DNA of 64,000 bases. Origin: Epiperipatus broadwayi (Eukaryota; Onychophora; Udeonychophora; Euonychophora; Peripatidae). The stretch covers positions 64,001 to 128,000 of the forward strand of contig JAQFVV010000037.1 in assembly GCA_028023455.1 (NCBI GenBank), written 5' to 3'. Shown piece after piece: positions 47,875-58,800 of the stretch. The notes beneath the pieces were generated by a model. It did not search any database. It worked only from the letters and a program-made list of their open reading frames with translations, and was not told the DNA's origin. The translations under genes and the position numbers were made by a program. How positions within the stretch are numbered: the stretch's first letter is position 1; every line of letters starts with the position of its first letter.

Positions 47875-49640
47875 CTTAATCAGTTTCCTCCATTCCTGGA
47901 TGTGTAATATCAATGTTTTTAGAACATGGAAGAGACAATACCCATTGTTTTGATATCAAAAGATTATAATAATTTCTAGTAAGTGCAAAAAAAGAAAAAA
48001 AATCAAGAAGGCATATTTAATCATCAATGAAAATAATACTATGAATATGCGCATGAATAAAGTATAATACGTTGGAATACATAAGAAAAACATCTCTCTC
48101 TATATATATACTATAAGTTTCATATTGAATAAGAGATTAACTTTGTTTTAAATATACTACAAAGCAATGAAAATACATTGGGCAATTATTAAAAAATGAA
48201 AATTTATTGACTCTGCGGTAAAATTCACAAATATTAAAACTAAATTTAGAGTAAAAATTCTAATCGTAAATTAAAATATATGCAGAATAATTTTGCAAAT
48301 TTTTCAAAAACATTTTTAGGATTTTGTTGCTAATAATTTCCTTTCAAATTTATTTTATGTTTAGGACTTTCTTAAGAAAAAACAAACAAACTTATTGTCA
48401 AAAAATAGTTGAAATTTCCTAAAAAATTTTCAAAAATCAATTGCAATATCAAGTTTAGAATAATAATAATAAAAAAAACTGTTTCACTCACAAGTATGTG
48501 ATTCTTTTTTGATTAAATCAGTTATTATATGTATCAATGAGGAGTTAGAGAAAGAAATATATTAACATGGCTAATGTTTTGGATTCGTTCAAAGAATATG
48601 ATTTTTTTTTTAAGAAAATGTTAATAAGAGCTTTTACATTTTCTTTTATCTCTTAAAAATAATAAAAATGAAAATCTAATCTCCATAATTAATTCACAAA
48701 GACTACAAGATGATTTTATAATCTTAACACTACAATCAGTATCTGATACTGTTACAAAGCAAAGTATTATTATGATATATTTATTGTTCCAAATTTGATT
48801 ATTTTTAATTATAAACATTATTTACAATAATTATTATAATATTTATAGAAAAAAGTAAAAAAAAAAAAAGCTTGATCACAAATAATGGATAAATAAAATT
48901 GCCTTTGTTTATACTACTTATCGGAGATGCGTTGATTGTTTTATTTTAGTAAAATTATAATCTGTTATTATAAAGTAATAAATTTGAGTTTTCTTATTAC
49001 AAACATTATTTACAATAACTATTATAATTGTGTAATAAAGTAATAATCATAGAAATAAAATTAAGTTTAGACTACAGCTTTATGAAATATTGCTAAAACC
49101 TAAATAATTGCTTAAACATGCACTATCAAAATAAAATTCAAATGAATTTGATTTTTGCAAAATAGGGATATCCCTAGAAAGATACTGAGATGGAAAGCTT
49201 TTCAATTTTAAAAAAATCTTATGATATTAAGGCATATGAAAATTTCTTGCAGTATCACAAAATGATTGTAGCCATTGAAGGTTAACATTTTTGTAACACA
49301 TATATAATTACTATGATATTTAAAATTATATATATATTATTTATAACATACAGCCACATTTTCCAAATAATAGGTTTGGAAAATTTTGCATTATAAATTT
49401 GAATTATACTTTACATATATTACAGGGAATAATCAGTAAATTGGTTTTTAATTATAATTTTAAAAAATTTCCCATCTCTTGATTATATAAATATTTTAAT
49501 ATTTATATACCATTTTTATAAAAAATATGCATGTAATATTAAAAATTATAATATTTGTCCATGTCCCGTGATTCTCAAATATTAAATTTATCATATAAAA
49601 CTCATGTTAAGCAATATTTTCCTGAAGGTTTGTGATGAAT
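47875..49640. other. AT-rich intronic sequence, no feature seen
   Basis: A and T runs dominate. ACAAACATTATTTACAATAA-like sequence recurs at about 48815 and 49000, a short local duplication. No exon was seen. Confidence 0.4.
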
Positions 49641-49644
49641 GTCT

Positions 49645-49795
49645 TTAGACTCAGTTAATTAAAGTGTTACGTTAAAATTCAATGCTCAAGAATCTAAGGC
49701 GCTAGATTCGATTCTCATACTAATACTGTCACTGGTCAGGCAAGCAACACCAGAAGAAGAGGGGAGAATAATATCTCTAGAAACATTGTGCATAT
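49645..49795 (+). mobile_element. SINE family B, copy 1
   Basis: CTCAGTTAATTAAAGTGTTA (worn A box) is followed by CTCAAGAATCTAAGGCGCTA, GATTCGATTCTC (B-box-like), and a body of CTGTCACTGGTCAGGCAAGC, AACACCAGAAGAAGAGGGGA and GAATAATA. The copy at 58222 has the same order in better-preserved form. Confidence 0.65.
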
Positions 49796-50027
49796 ACTAA
49801 CCTGTCTGAATGTATTTCAAATATTTAAATAACTTTTCTAAGGACATTCAATACTCATATTAAATGATGGAAATAGTCCAACATATTAAATACAACTCAG
49901 GTTAAGCAAGTTTGATATATACAAATATGTATTAATTTTAATTAAACTTATATTTGAAAAATAAATATACTTTGTTAATTAAAGGTGTTTGAAAATTCTG
50001 GCATGCAAAAATGGTTTTTATTTACAA

Positions 50028-50052
50028 ACACACACACACACACACACACACA
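50028..50052. repeat. (CA)n microsatellite
   Basis: About twelve CA units close upstream (in plus coordinates) of the exon at 50221. Confidence 0.95.
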
Positions 50053-50220
50053 TACATTCAACATGGTTGCTCCCAAAAATGATTTATAAATATCTTTTGA
50101 CTGTACTACATTCATTTCAACACATACATATGCATTCGAGATCCTATAATTATTACATAATATTGTAATACTTCTATTACAACATGTGATTTTAAAATAA
50201 TAATAAAAAAATCTTAATAC

Positions 50221-50288
50221 CTAAACTCCAAAATCATTGTAGCTGCTCGATAATTGGCCTCCTTTAATTTGACCGTGTGTTCATGTCC
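50221..50288 (-). CDS. N4BP2: N4BP2-like exon, end of DUF1771 region
   Basis: This 68-nt internal exon reads on the minus strand. The acceptor is GCTTTTCTAG before GGACAT, and the donor is TTTAG/GTATTAAG. The peptide is GHEHTVKLKEANYRAATMIL followed by EF and two bases of an Arg codon. HTVKLKEANYRAA matches the conserved 'H..KMKEAN..AA..IFE' end of DUF1771, which sits directly before the Smr domain in N4BP2. The start is phase 0 and the end phase 2. The end phase fits the exon at 10032-10129. Both are less AT-rich than the surrounding sequence, and the joined reading gives an uninterrupted domain boundary. The preceding exon (expected to carry the AA.YYAEQ-type part of DUF1771) was not found up to 64000. 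Confidence 0.88.
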
Positions 50289-50702
50289 CTAGAAAAGCAA
50301 AGAATATATACAAATATAACAATCTTTTAATAGTAAGGTGAAATTATCCTTTTTATTATATAAAATAACTATACAAATCATAAAAATAATATCTACAAGT
50401 TCAATTTAATTCATTTTTAAATGATAAAAAAGACTATTTAAATTGTCATTAACAAAAATCATAATTTTCTTTTTGAAGATGGATTGAGATGATAAATAAT
50501 GAATACTATGACAAAATGAAAATATTCAATTATCACTAGTAGTATTCACTACTGTGTGGAGGTCCTTAATATAAATGAATTTAGTATTGGTCTATCATAA
50601 ATTGTAAAGATCTTAAAACTTATAAAATAGTTCTGAATATTAATGAGTTAAAGCAAAATGTATTAAGATAATGACAAACAATGATAAATTATTGATAATA
50701 AA

Positions 50703-51398
50703 CCTTTAAACCTCACATGATCACTATCTCCCATGCTTGCTCATAACTTCATTTAAAACAGGCAAAACTCACTATATGTATTGCCACACACAGCAAGCTA
50801 GAGTAATCAATGGATGCCAGAAGGCTTGTGCATAAAATCCCCATCTAGTGCTACTCATCCAAAATCCCCAGACTAGTTTCTGGCTTGTGGCCTTCATCAG
50901 TTACGAGCCTTGGATCTGAGAGAACTGCACCTAGATCTTAGAATCTAATGCAACCCTCCAGCAGCCACCTTTTATCTCTACATAACTACAAAACTATGAG
51001 AATAAAATTGAAAATACACAAATATTTTCAATCTAAGCTCAATAGCTTATATAGTCATATGGGTCTGAACTCAGTTCAGTACCCATACATTTTGATGTCT
51101 TTGGTTCTTTTATAACCATAGCCACCACTTTCCTATTAGGCAGGATTGGTATTAAACCTTTAAACATCACATGATCACTATCTCCCATGTTTGCTCATAA
51201 CTTTTGTTTAAAATAGGCAAAACTCTCAAAGCAAGTCAGAGTAATCAATGGATGCCAGAAATTAGTTTGGGGATATTGGATGAATAGGCACTAGACAGGG
51301 ATTTTATGCACAAGCCTTCTGGCATCCATTGATTACTCTGTCTTGCTTTGAGTGGCACTACTGTATGGAGAGAGTTTTGCCTATTTTAAATTATTGAT
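50703..51398. repeat. Foldback-family pair: full linear unit plus short hairpin
   Basis: 50703-51150 is a linear unit in this order: CTCACATGATCACTATCTCC, AACAGGCAAAACTCAC, ATCAATGGATGCCAGAAGGC, CCCCAGACTAGTTTCTGGCT, CAGCAGCCACCTTTTATCTC, CTGAACTCAGTTCAGTACCC and CTATTAGGCAGGATTGG. The same module then restarts (51157, CATCACATGATCACTATCTC) and closes as a short hairpin (51212-51398). Its arms carry AAATAGGCAAAACTCTC/GAGAGTTTTGCCTATTT and AGAGTAATCAATGGATGCCA in inverted pairs. The left arm lacks the CATACAGTAGTGCCACTC block present on the right. No ORF. Confidence 0.85.
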
Positions 51399-51699
51399 AA
51401 TTATGATCAAGTATCTTCTAATTACTTCTACTTAACTTAGGGTAAATATCTTTAAAAAGCTACAAATTATAATATTAAGAGCGTTCAAGCACCTTTTATT
51501 AATTCATTACATATGTACAATGTTTAATACTATCATAATAAACTAGTAAAGAGTGCTTAAGGGTTCTTATTCATAATAATTACAAATCATAGGTTTTTAA
51601 TATATTAAATATATAGCTATTTTTGTGAGATATATATATATTGCAATCTCTAATAAATTAGATGAGTTTTTTAATTTGAAAGCAATTTGAATTTAGAAA

Positions 51700-52600
51700 A
51701 AGCAGAGAGATCATAGTTGAATCAAATAGTGAGGGGTGAAGAAAATCCTCTAACATGTAATTTACTAAAAAATTTACGGAATTCTACAAATAAGAATTTG
51801 TTGGGGATGAATATAAGAACTGGTGTGGTAAAGTAGAAAAAATGGCAAATAGGGTTTTAGGGGAGAATATTTAGAAAGATAAAAGTAACAGAAAAGTGAG
51901 AATTAGTAAAAGTGTGAAAGAGAGGGGGAAAGCATGCAGAGAATATAAATGTGCTATTAAAAACAAAGAATGTCAAAAAGATGTAAATATTAAATGGGAA
52001 AACTATTTAATTAAAAAAGAAGTTGGCAAAAACATAATTATATAGAGAGAATGAAATTAAATAGTAAATTATTGAAGAATATTAATAAAAGTGGAAGAGA
52101 GAGGAGTAAAAATTTTTGGAAATATATTAAAAGAAGGAATGTAGGGGAGAGAGAAATACTATTACTAAATGATGAAAAGAAAGACTGTAGTTCTATAGAA
52201 AAATTAAAGACAACCTTAAATAAATATGTAATGTATATAGAAATGATGTTAGATGTGAAGAATAGTGATAACAAACAGAAGCATATAGTAATGGAAATAT
52301 TAGTTTTACAGAAAATGAAATGAATGAGGCAGAGAAAAATTTGAGAAATAGAAAGGCAAGAGATTTAGATGGATGGGTAGCAGAGATGACACAGAAGACA
52401 GAATTTCCAGGTAGTTAGAATAATACAAGAGTGAGGTGAGTATTTAAAGGCAAGGGTAAGGACCATAGAAAGATAAACAATTATAGACTAGTAGTGATAA
52501 TGTTGGTATTGCATGAAGATTTTGCATATATGGTGGCAGGAAGGGTGTCAAGATGGATGAAAAAAAAATAATACAATGGGAGAAATGCAAGAATCAAAAA
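51700..52600 (+). mobile_element. LINE relic: linker and N-terminal RT region
   Basis: A frame at 52051-52323 (KNINKSGRERSKNFWKYIKR) resembles the charged linker between endonuclease and RT ('...FW+YI+.R'). It is followed in other frames by FTENEMNEAEKNLRNRKARD and LDGWVAEM (compare 'GKA.GPDGI.AE'), then FKGKGKDHRKINNYRLVVIM and LVLHEDFAYMVAGRVSRWM. The last two match 'YKGKGD..D.NNYRGI.LL....K.FA.I...RL..W', the first RT motif block. The sequence stops before the catalytic motifs. The frames are broken. It has few C and T on this strand, an unusual purine bias. Confidence 0.65.
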
Positions 52601-52679
52601 TAAATCCAATAGATGCAAAACCTGAAAAATAAAGTTCTCCATGTTATTATTGTCACATAAAATGTTCTCCATATTTTAA

Positions 52680-54285
52680 TTTTGTTCTTACATTTGTTGT
52701 TCAAAGATACATCTAAATACTTAATTATGTCAACATTTCTTTAGCTTTAAATTATAATTCTTATATGTAATTTATGTCAATATCATTTTTTTTTACAATT
52801 GCATAAACTAGTATAAAGGGAATGTACTTAGTTCATATATTGTAAGGGATACATAGTTCCCTACGTAACTTTATTAGAAGATGCCACTAAATAATAAATC
52901 TAGACTTCTTTCCAATAACAAATTGTAATTTAATATTGAGAATTAATATAAGAAAATACCAATGAAAGAAGTTAAGTTTACTAACAAAGTTAACAATTAC
53001 ACAAAAATGTTGGGAAGCTATAAATTATAAAGTGAAACTCCTTTAATTAATAATAAATCTTGAAGTATAGTAAAAGACAAGTTTACCCAGCATAAATTAC
53101 ATTTAGACATCCATTAATTTGACATATCAAAAGTCTATATTTTATAATTTTATAATAAACAAAATAAAATAATTTATTATTAAACAAAATCATTTATTTT
53201 TAAAAAATAAACTAACAATAATCTCATTGTAATAGATACCAATATCTAAATTAATACATGAAAATCAACAAACACATGAACGATCAACAATCTGAGACAT
53301 TGCCAAAACAAACGAAGCTATCCTTATCTCAATACTGAGTATCACAATAACCTATACACTGAGGCTAAAAAATTAAGCAATGGATGAAATGCCTATTAGA
53401 TATAAGCTTAACTCTCTACTATAATATTCTAGGTAACAGCATAGAAACAACAACTACTCAAAACTTTATATATAAAATATTTAAATATTAAATCATCATT
53501 ACAGCCATATTATTTATAAAGATATAAACATTATCTATATTTAAGAAAGTGTTCCCTACAAAAATAAAATCATTATAAAATGAAGCCATAGAAATTTATA
53601 AAGAACTAACCAATAATATCAAGCTAAACAGATCAATAATATCTCAGTTGCCAATACATACAGTATCAGCCAAATTCCATATATATATATATATATAAAA
53701 TAAATATTTATTTCCATTTAAATAATCATTATTTAAAATTATAAATATCATTGATTAGCACAGATTATATATTTAAAAATCTGTATTGAAATGTGACATC
53801 TATAAAATAAAATAAATTATCATTTATTACACCTGTTTTATTTTTGAATATTATATTTAAAAAGTTTTGAAAATATTACTTGTATATAGCTTTGATAATT
53901 ATGCACATAGTGATCGATCCAATATTTAAGAATTGACAACTTAAAAATAATTAATATCCGGAATAAAATTATGTGAAAAACAATTTTTTATAAATTAAAA
54001 AATATTGCATAAAAATTTATAAAATGTTTTGTAGTTTTAACTTATTTACTAGTAGATGTTAATGTTTTTCAAATGCATTATAGTACTTCATTTGAAATAT
54101 ATAAGATAGACATAAACAAAGATGTGAAAAAAATCATGATTTTGTAGCAATTGATGATTATGAAGTAATTTTATTTATGATAGATGAAAATATGAAGAAG
54201 TAGATTATTCATTTGAGTCCTGATTTCCAAATTCTTGGGACAAAACTATTTATTTATTACTTCATTTTGAGAGTTTTAAAATCCA
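52680..54285. other. AT-rich sequence, no feature seen
   Basis: Probably intron of the N4BP2-like gene, upstream of the exon at 50221. A (TA)n tract lies near 53680. No exon-like segment was found. Confidence 0.4.
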
Positions 54286-54292
54286 ATGTTTT

Positions 54293-55176
54293 CCTTGGTA
54301 GTCTTCTCTTAGCATATTGAAACCGTGAGAGGGCATACTTTTTATGTAAATAAACACAAATATAACATTACTGGGTCTTTTTTTATTTTCAACTTTAACA
54401 TTATTTTCTAAAATGGAATAATTACATTTTTAAATTACACTATACATTTTAGCGCCTTTGCGACATTTTGCAAACTATTTTTAAACAATTTACGAAAGGA
54501 CATTATTTTTGAAAATACAAAAATTACAATATTTCAAATTACATTCCATAAGTCAGCGCACAATGCTGGAATGTGCATGAATCAAATCAAGATTATGATT
54601 TGCAAAACAACATGCAACCTCAGACATTTTATTTGTCTCATATGTGTTCTTAATCTGACCAAAAGATTAAGCAGTATTCTGATCAAACCAAGCTTATGAT
54701 TTTCAAAACATGCAACCTCAGCCATTTCATTTGACTTGTAGCTGTTCTCACACAAACATGTCTTTTCGCATGATTTATGTGAAATGGTTCTTGGCCTGAC
54801 CCTTTTGCAATTGTTTTCACATTCCATGATGTGTAGGGAAGCACGGGGACGGGCTTACAATTATTAGAATGTACTAGTATGTTAGTTAGAGTGTAAGATC
54901 ACTATTATGAAGGCATATTAAAACAGTTATGGCCAGTTGAATTCCAAATACACTCACGATATACGGTAGCAATCTGTTAAGTGTGTGCATTTGCATAGTG
55001 TCGCAAAACACATCAATTGGTGTGCAACACCATCTAAGCCTGCAATAACTAATATGAACAGAACTGTTCTATAGGCCGTAACTTTCTATGCAAAAGCACA
55101 GAAATATTGGGCCGTGTAAACATAGAAAGTACGCCCTCTCACGGTTTCAACATGTTAAGAGAAGACTACCTTTTCC
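54293..55176. mobile_element. Non-autonomous DNA element with about 50-bp terminal inverted repeats
   Basis: The termini are GGTAGTCTTCTCTTAGCATA then TTGAAACCGTGAGAGGGCAT (54297-54345), and the reverse complement of 55118-55171 (GGTAGTCTTCTCTTAACATG then TTGAAACCGTGAGAGGGCGT). They are about 90% identical over about 50 bp. The interior is unlike the flanks. It contains a dimer of an approximately 100-bp unit: ATGATTTGCAAAACAACATG at about 54594, ATGATTTTCAAAACATGCAA at about 54697, each followed by CAACCTCAG.CATTT. A minus-strand open frame (54827-54582) spans the dimer but shows no transposase motif. Superfamily is not determined, and the flanking TSD is unclear. Confidence 0.75.
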
Positions 55177-55564
55177 TTTTAAATTCAATAGCCAAAAATT
55201 CAGTCCACATAATCAAAACAGTTTTCTTGATAAAAAATCATTTTTGGGTAATGGCTAAAGAAGAATAAATAATGATTTAGTCTATTTTAAAATTATTTAA
55301 AACAAATAACTGTCAGTTCTTTAAAATTAATATTTTTAAATTAAACAGTTGAATTTATTTTTACATTATCATTTAATACAATCAATTTTTATTTATAAAA
55401 GAATATATAATGCCTTTAAATTAATAATAACAACATATTTTAAAATATCGATGATATGACATTTGTAACTTAATAAAATTTGTTTCTATACATTTTCTTA
55501 ATTTATACAACAATGAAATATATTCAAAACAAATATATTATTTCATTATATACACTTAACTTAT

Positions 55565-56590
55565 TCCAATACATATTGCTAACTGAAAATTAAACAGAAA
55601 ATATTTAAATCACCTATCCCAAACAATATATTTCAGCAATGCCCTCTGTGAATAAATATAAAATCTGAACTTCAAACAGTCAACCTAAAAAGATACTTCC
55701 TGAGTCTTATGTTGCAACGATATTATATACTGAAATCCAGACCATACAAGCAAAGAGCTTGAAAATAAATTAGCAATGACCTTAACTGGATGATAAGAAA
55801 ACATGTTTAACTTACATATACAAAGAAAGATTACAACAGGAGTTATTTTAAACCCAACATAAATGTATAAGAAAATATTCCAGTGCATATTGCTAATAGA
55901 AAATTGAATAGAAAATATTTAAATATCATAAAGTTTGGGTGGGTGATTTAAAGACTCTCTGTTTAATTTTCAATTAGCGATATGCACTGAAATATTTTCT
56001 TATATATTTATATTGGGAATTGGCAAAGTTTAAAATGATTATTGTTTTAGTTTTTCTTTGTATATATAAGTTAAACATGTTTGTTTACTAACAATTTAAG
56101 ATCATTGCTAATTTAATTTCAGGTTCTTTGCTTATATAGGACTGGATTTCAATATGTAACATCAATGCAGCATAAGTCTCAAGAGATATCCTTTTGAGTT
56201 TGTCTGTTTGTGATTCAGACTATATTTATTCTCAAAGGGTGTTATTGAAATATTTAAACATTTGGGGTGGGTAATTGAATTATTTCCTATTTAATTTTCA
56301 GCTAGCGATATGCACTGAAATATTTTCTGATATATTTATGTTGGGAGTTAGCAAAGTTTAAAATAACTACTGCTATAGTCTTTCTTTGCATATGAACATT
56401 AAACATGTTTATTACTAATAATTTAAGATTATTGCTAATTTAATTTCAAGCTTTTTGCTTATGTAGATCTGGATTTCAATATATAACAACATTATTGCAG
56501 CATAAGATTCAAGAGAATATCCTTTTGAGTTTCACTGTTTAAGTTTCAGACTTTATATTTATTCACAGAGGGTGCTGCTGAAATACCATA
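55565..56590. repeat. Three-copy unit: one inverted, two tandem (about 330 bp each)
   Basis: One unit lies inverted at 55568-55920, then two direct copies follow at about 55940-56255 and 56262-56585. Shared blocks include GATATGCACTGAAATATTTT, TTAAACATGTTT, ATTGCTAATTTAATTTCA and CAGCATAAG.CTCAAGAG. Copies 2 and 3 resemble each other about as closely as either resembles the inverted copy. The first two form a large imperfect hairpin with the axis near 55930. Minus-strand open frames here are fragments of the repeat, not genes. Confidence 0.85.
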
Positions 56591-57152
56591 ATGTGTAGAT
56601 AATTTAAATATATTTTATATATTTAATTTAAACTCCTTCAGTATACTTTTACATTAGCAAATATCTATAATGTTAAATACATCTTCCAAATAGCAAAATT
56701 TACAATTGTTACTTTCATTTTTTTTTTCTTTTCTATGTTATGATTTGCCATATATTATTACAGTTATCAAAACACTTGTTTACCATTCTCTGAAAGTCTA
56801 TGATGTATATGATCAATTATTAAATTTACCATTTCAGCTGCATATAATTTGGCTATATACTTTAAAACATATAGTTCACATTAAAAAAACAACAACAAAT
56901 AAACTAAAACTGTCAAAATTTAAAGTTTTACATTATAAAATCCAATAAATATTTCTGTTCTTTCTTCACACACATCAAATTGATAGTCCAATTTATGTGA
57001 ATTGATTTTTTATTATTCCTTCCACATACTTTTGTAATTGAAAAACAGAAAAAAAATTCATATTTTTTTAATTACGATTTTGTTAATAATCAAATATTTT
57101 TCTTAAGTTTCCAAAACAATAACATGTTTTAATTATAAATGATTACGTAAGT

Positions 57153-57366
57153 AATATTTACTAAGGCATTAACCTTTAAGCATGTTCGCTTAAAAATACA
57201 AAAGCAAGGACCTCTACAGGTCTTAACCACAAGCTTACTCTTTGGAAGAAAAGAGGCCTTCCCTCTTTTCTTCCAAAGAGTAAGCTTGTGGTTAAGACCT
57301 GTAGAGGTCTCTGCTTTCGTATTTTCAAGCGCACATGCTTAAAGGTTAATGCCTTAGTAAATATTA
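57153..57366. repeat. Near-perfect 214-bp palindrome
   Basis: The arms 57153-57256 and 57262-57366 are reverse complements with only a few differences, around a 5-base centre (CCTTC). The ends read AATATTTACTAAGGCATTAA inward. The inner part reads GGTCTTAACCACAAGCTTAC, then TCTTTGGAAGAAAAGAGG. Its high arm identity stands out against the decayed surroundings, so it is either a young snap-back MITE or under gene-conversion. Flanking TA could be the target site. Confidence 0.92.
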
Positions 57367-57419
57367 TAACATGTTTGAAGATGCAATTTTTAATTTGAAT
57401 TAAAAAAAGAAACAAATAA

Positions 57420-57465
57420 TTGAATGGCTTTATTGCTCGAGATTTTATAAGAAGTTTGAATACTG
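57420..57465 (-). mobile_element. SINE family C terminus, truncated copy 4
   Basis: Minus strand: AATCTCGAGCAATAAAGCCA then TTC, matching the terminus of the copy at 27110. The upstream tRNA-like part is absent. Confidence 0.45.
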
Positions 57466-57469
57466 GAAA

Positions 57470-58800
57470 TCAAGAATTTCATCTTTTTAGTTTTTGAATT
57501 TACAATATTCTAATAAACAATGATCAACAGAATTTAATTAATGTTTTGAATGCAACATATAAAAACTTTAATATAATAATTAACATTTTAAAAAACCTCA
57601 AGTTCTTTATTAGCAAGTGATTGAAGAAAAACCTTCAGCAACTTTTAGCTTGGATTGTTATCACCTTCAAAATCAAGCTAATTTAAATATTTTGTGACGT
57701 TTTAGGTAAATATGAACTTAGACATTGAGACGCAACATAGGCTCCAATGTGTTACTGCTGCTTTTAGCAAATTCAAAATTAGAGTATCTTATTCCAGGGA
57801 AATAATTACTGCAATTAAATTAATTGCATGCTGTTATTTTATCTAATTTATTGATCAGTAGTGAATCTTGAATTTTCTTTTGATGCAACAAAATCATTAC
57901 GAAAATTTCATTTAAGGATGCTCTATAAAATTCTAAAAATTTGATGGAAAATCATAAAACTAATCATTAAGTTCTTCAATTTACAGGATATGATACTGTA
58001 GAGTCGACTATTGTAAAATCACATCTACATTTGAATGGATGTGTGAGATGAATGAATGATATGCAAGATGTGATATGTTGGACTATTTCCATCATCTATG
58101 AGTGAATGTTGAATGTATAGATAATTTTACACTTTCCAAATATAAACAACTTGTTAGTAATAACATACAAATAGACAACACAGGTTAGTAATTACACAAT
58201 GTTTTGAGTAGTATTTATTATTCTCCACTTTTCTGTAGGTATTGCTGGCCTAAATGCACAGTGACAATATTCACTTAGAAGTTGAACTTGCACCTTTAGA
58301 TTCTTGAATATCGAATTTAAGCCAAATGCTCTACCAACTGAGCTATTCTGTCAAAGGCAAACATATAGTAGAAATTTGATATATTTATATATAAGGGTTG
58401 GTTCAAATCATATACCATCATCATAAACCTTCAGACAAACGATATACAAGATTTCCTAAAAAAATACTTAACTAATGAATTTGAGCATAATTTTTGTGAA
58501 AGAAAAGATTAACTCAAAGAGATTTTAAAGATATAGTATTGATTGCTCTCAGTGCTAAAATATAATGGAGAACTACATTTGACATGTAAAGTCTTTAAAA
58601 AATAAGTTGGCTTCAGAACTTAGGAAAGACAATATTAACAGACCATTGTGTTCTACATGTGGATGTATTTATGTTCACAAATTTATTTATATAGTCATGA
58701 CAAACTCATCTCTAATGTATATTACGTTTGTATTTGTTTCAATCTTTTTTTACCTTTCTTGGAATTGGAATGGCTACAATCATTTATGAGCGGTTATTGC
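57470..58800 (+). mobile_element. C2H2-tailed LINE, copy Z3, pseudogene
   Basis: Nucleotide-level match to Z1: AACCTCAAGTTCTTTATTAG against AACCTCAAATTCTTTATCAG, then GAAGAAAAACCTTCAGCAAC against GAAGAAAAATCATCACCAAC. Near the end, a frame at about 58607-58690 reads ASELRKDNINRPLCSTCGCI, the Cys-X2-Cys half of the zinc finger, with the His half frameshifted (IVMTNSSLM). The 3' UTR GGAATGGCTACAATCATTTA matches Z1. The catalytic YADD region is absent. A SINE (58222-58358) is inserted in it on the opposite strand. Confidence 0.75.
58222..58358 (-). mobile_element. tRNA-derived SINE family B, copy 2
   Basis: Minus strand: AGAATAGCTCAGTTGGTAGA, an almost perfect pol III A box with D-arm; GCATTTGGCTTAAATTC; GGTGCAAGTTCAACTTC, a recognisable B box; then the body TATTGTCACTGTGCATTTAG, GCCAGCAATACC and GTGGAGAATAATAAATACT. 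The same body in the copy at 49645 (CTGTCACTGGTCAGGCAAGC) defines the family. The tRNA-type head is followed by a non-tRNA body, so it is a SINE and not a tRNA gene. Confidence 0.8.

Larger units (their letters stand above)
10130..50220 (-). other. About 40.1-kb intron between the two N4BP2-like exons
   Basis: The intron is bounded by a donor on the upstream exon (TTTAG/GTATTAAG at 50220) and an acceptor (T-rich tract plus AAG at 10130), both minus strand and phase 2. No exon was seen inside. It is filled with repeats in both orientations, listed separately. The protein across the junction reads MILEFR then NSTLDDS, giving a continuous DUF1771-Smr linker, so no exon need be missing. Confidence 0.8.

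Noticed and set aside
52038-52274. Minus-strand hydrophobic frame resembling a membrane protein.
   Set aside because: Antisense of the purine-rich LINE linker. Pyrimidine-rich antisense gives Phe/Leu/Ser-rich frames automatically.
57176-57415. 79-codon minus-strand frame.
   Set aside because: It lies almost wholly in the 57153-57366 palindrome and is open because of the inverted repeat.
58320-58358. A functional tRNA gene (A box AGCTCAGTTGGTAGAGC on the minus strand).
   Set aside because: There is no matching acceptor stem, the B box is displaced and degraded, and a SINE body shared with 49645 follows.
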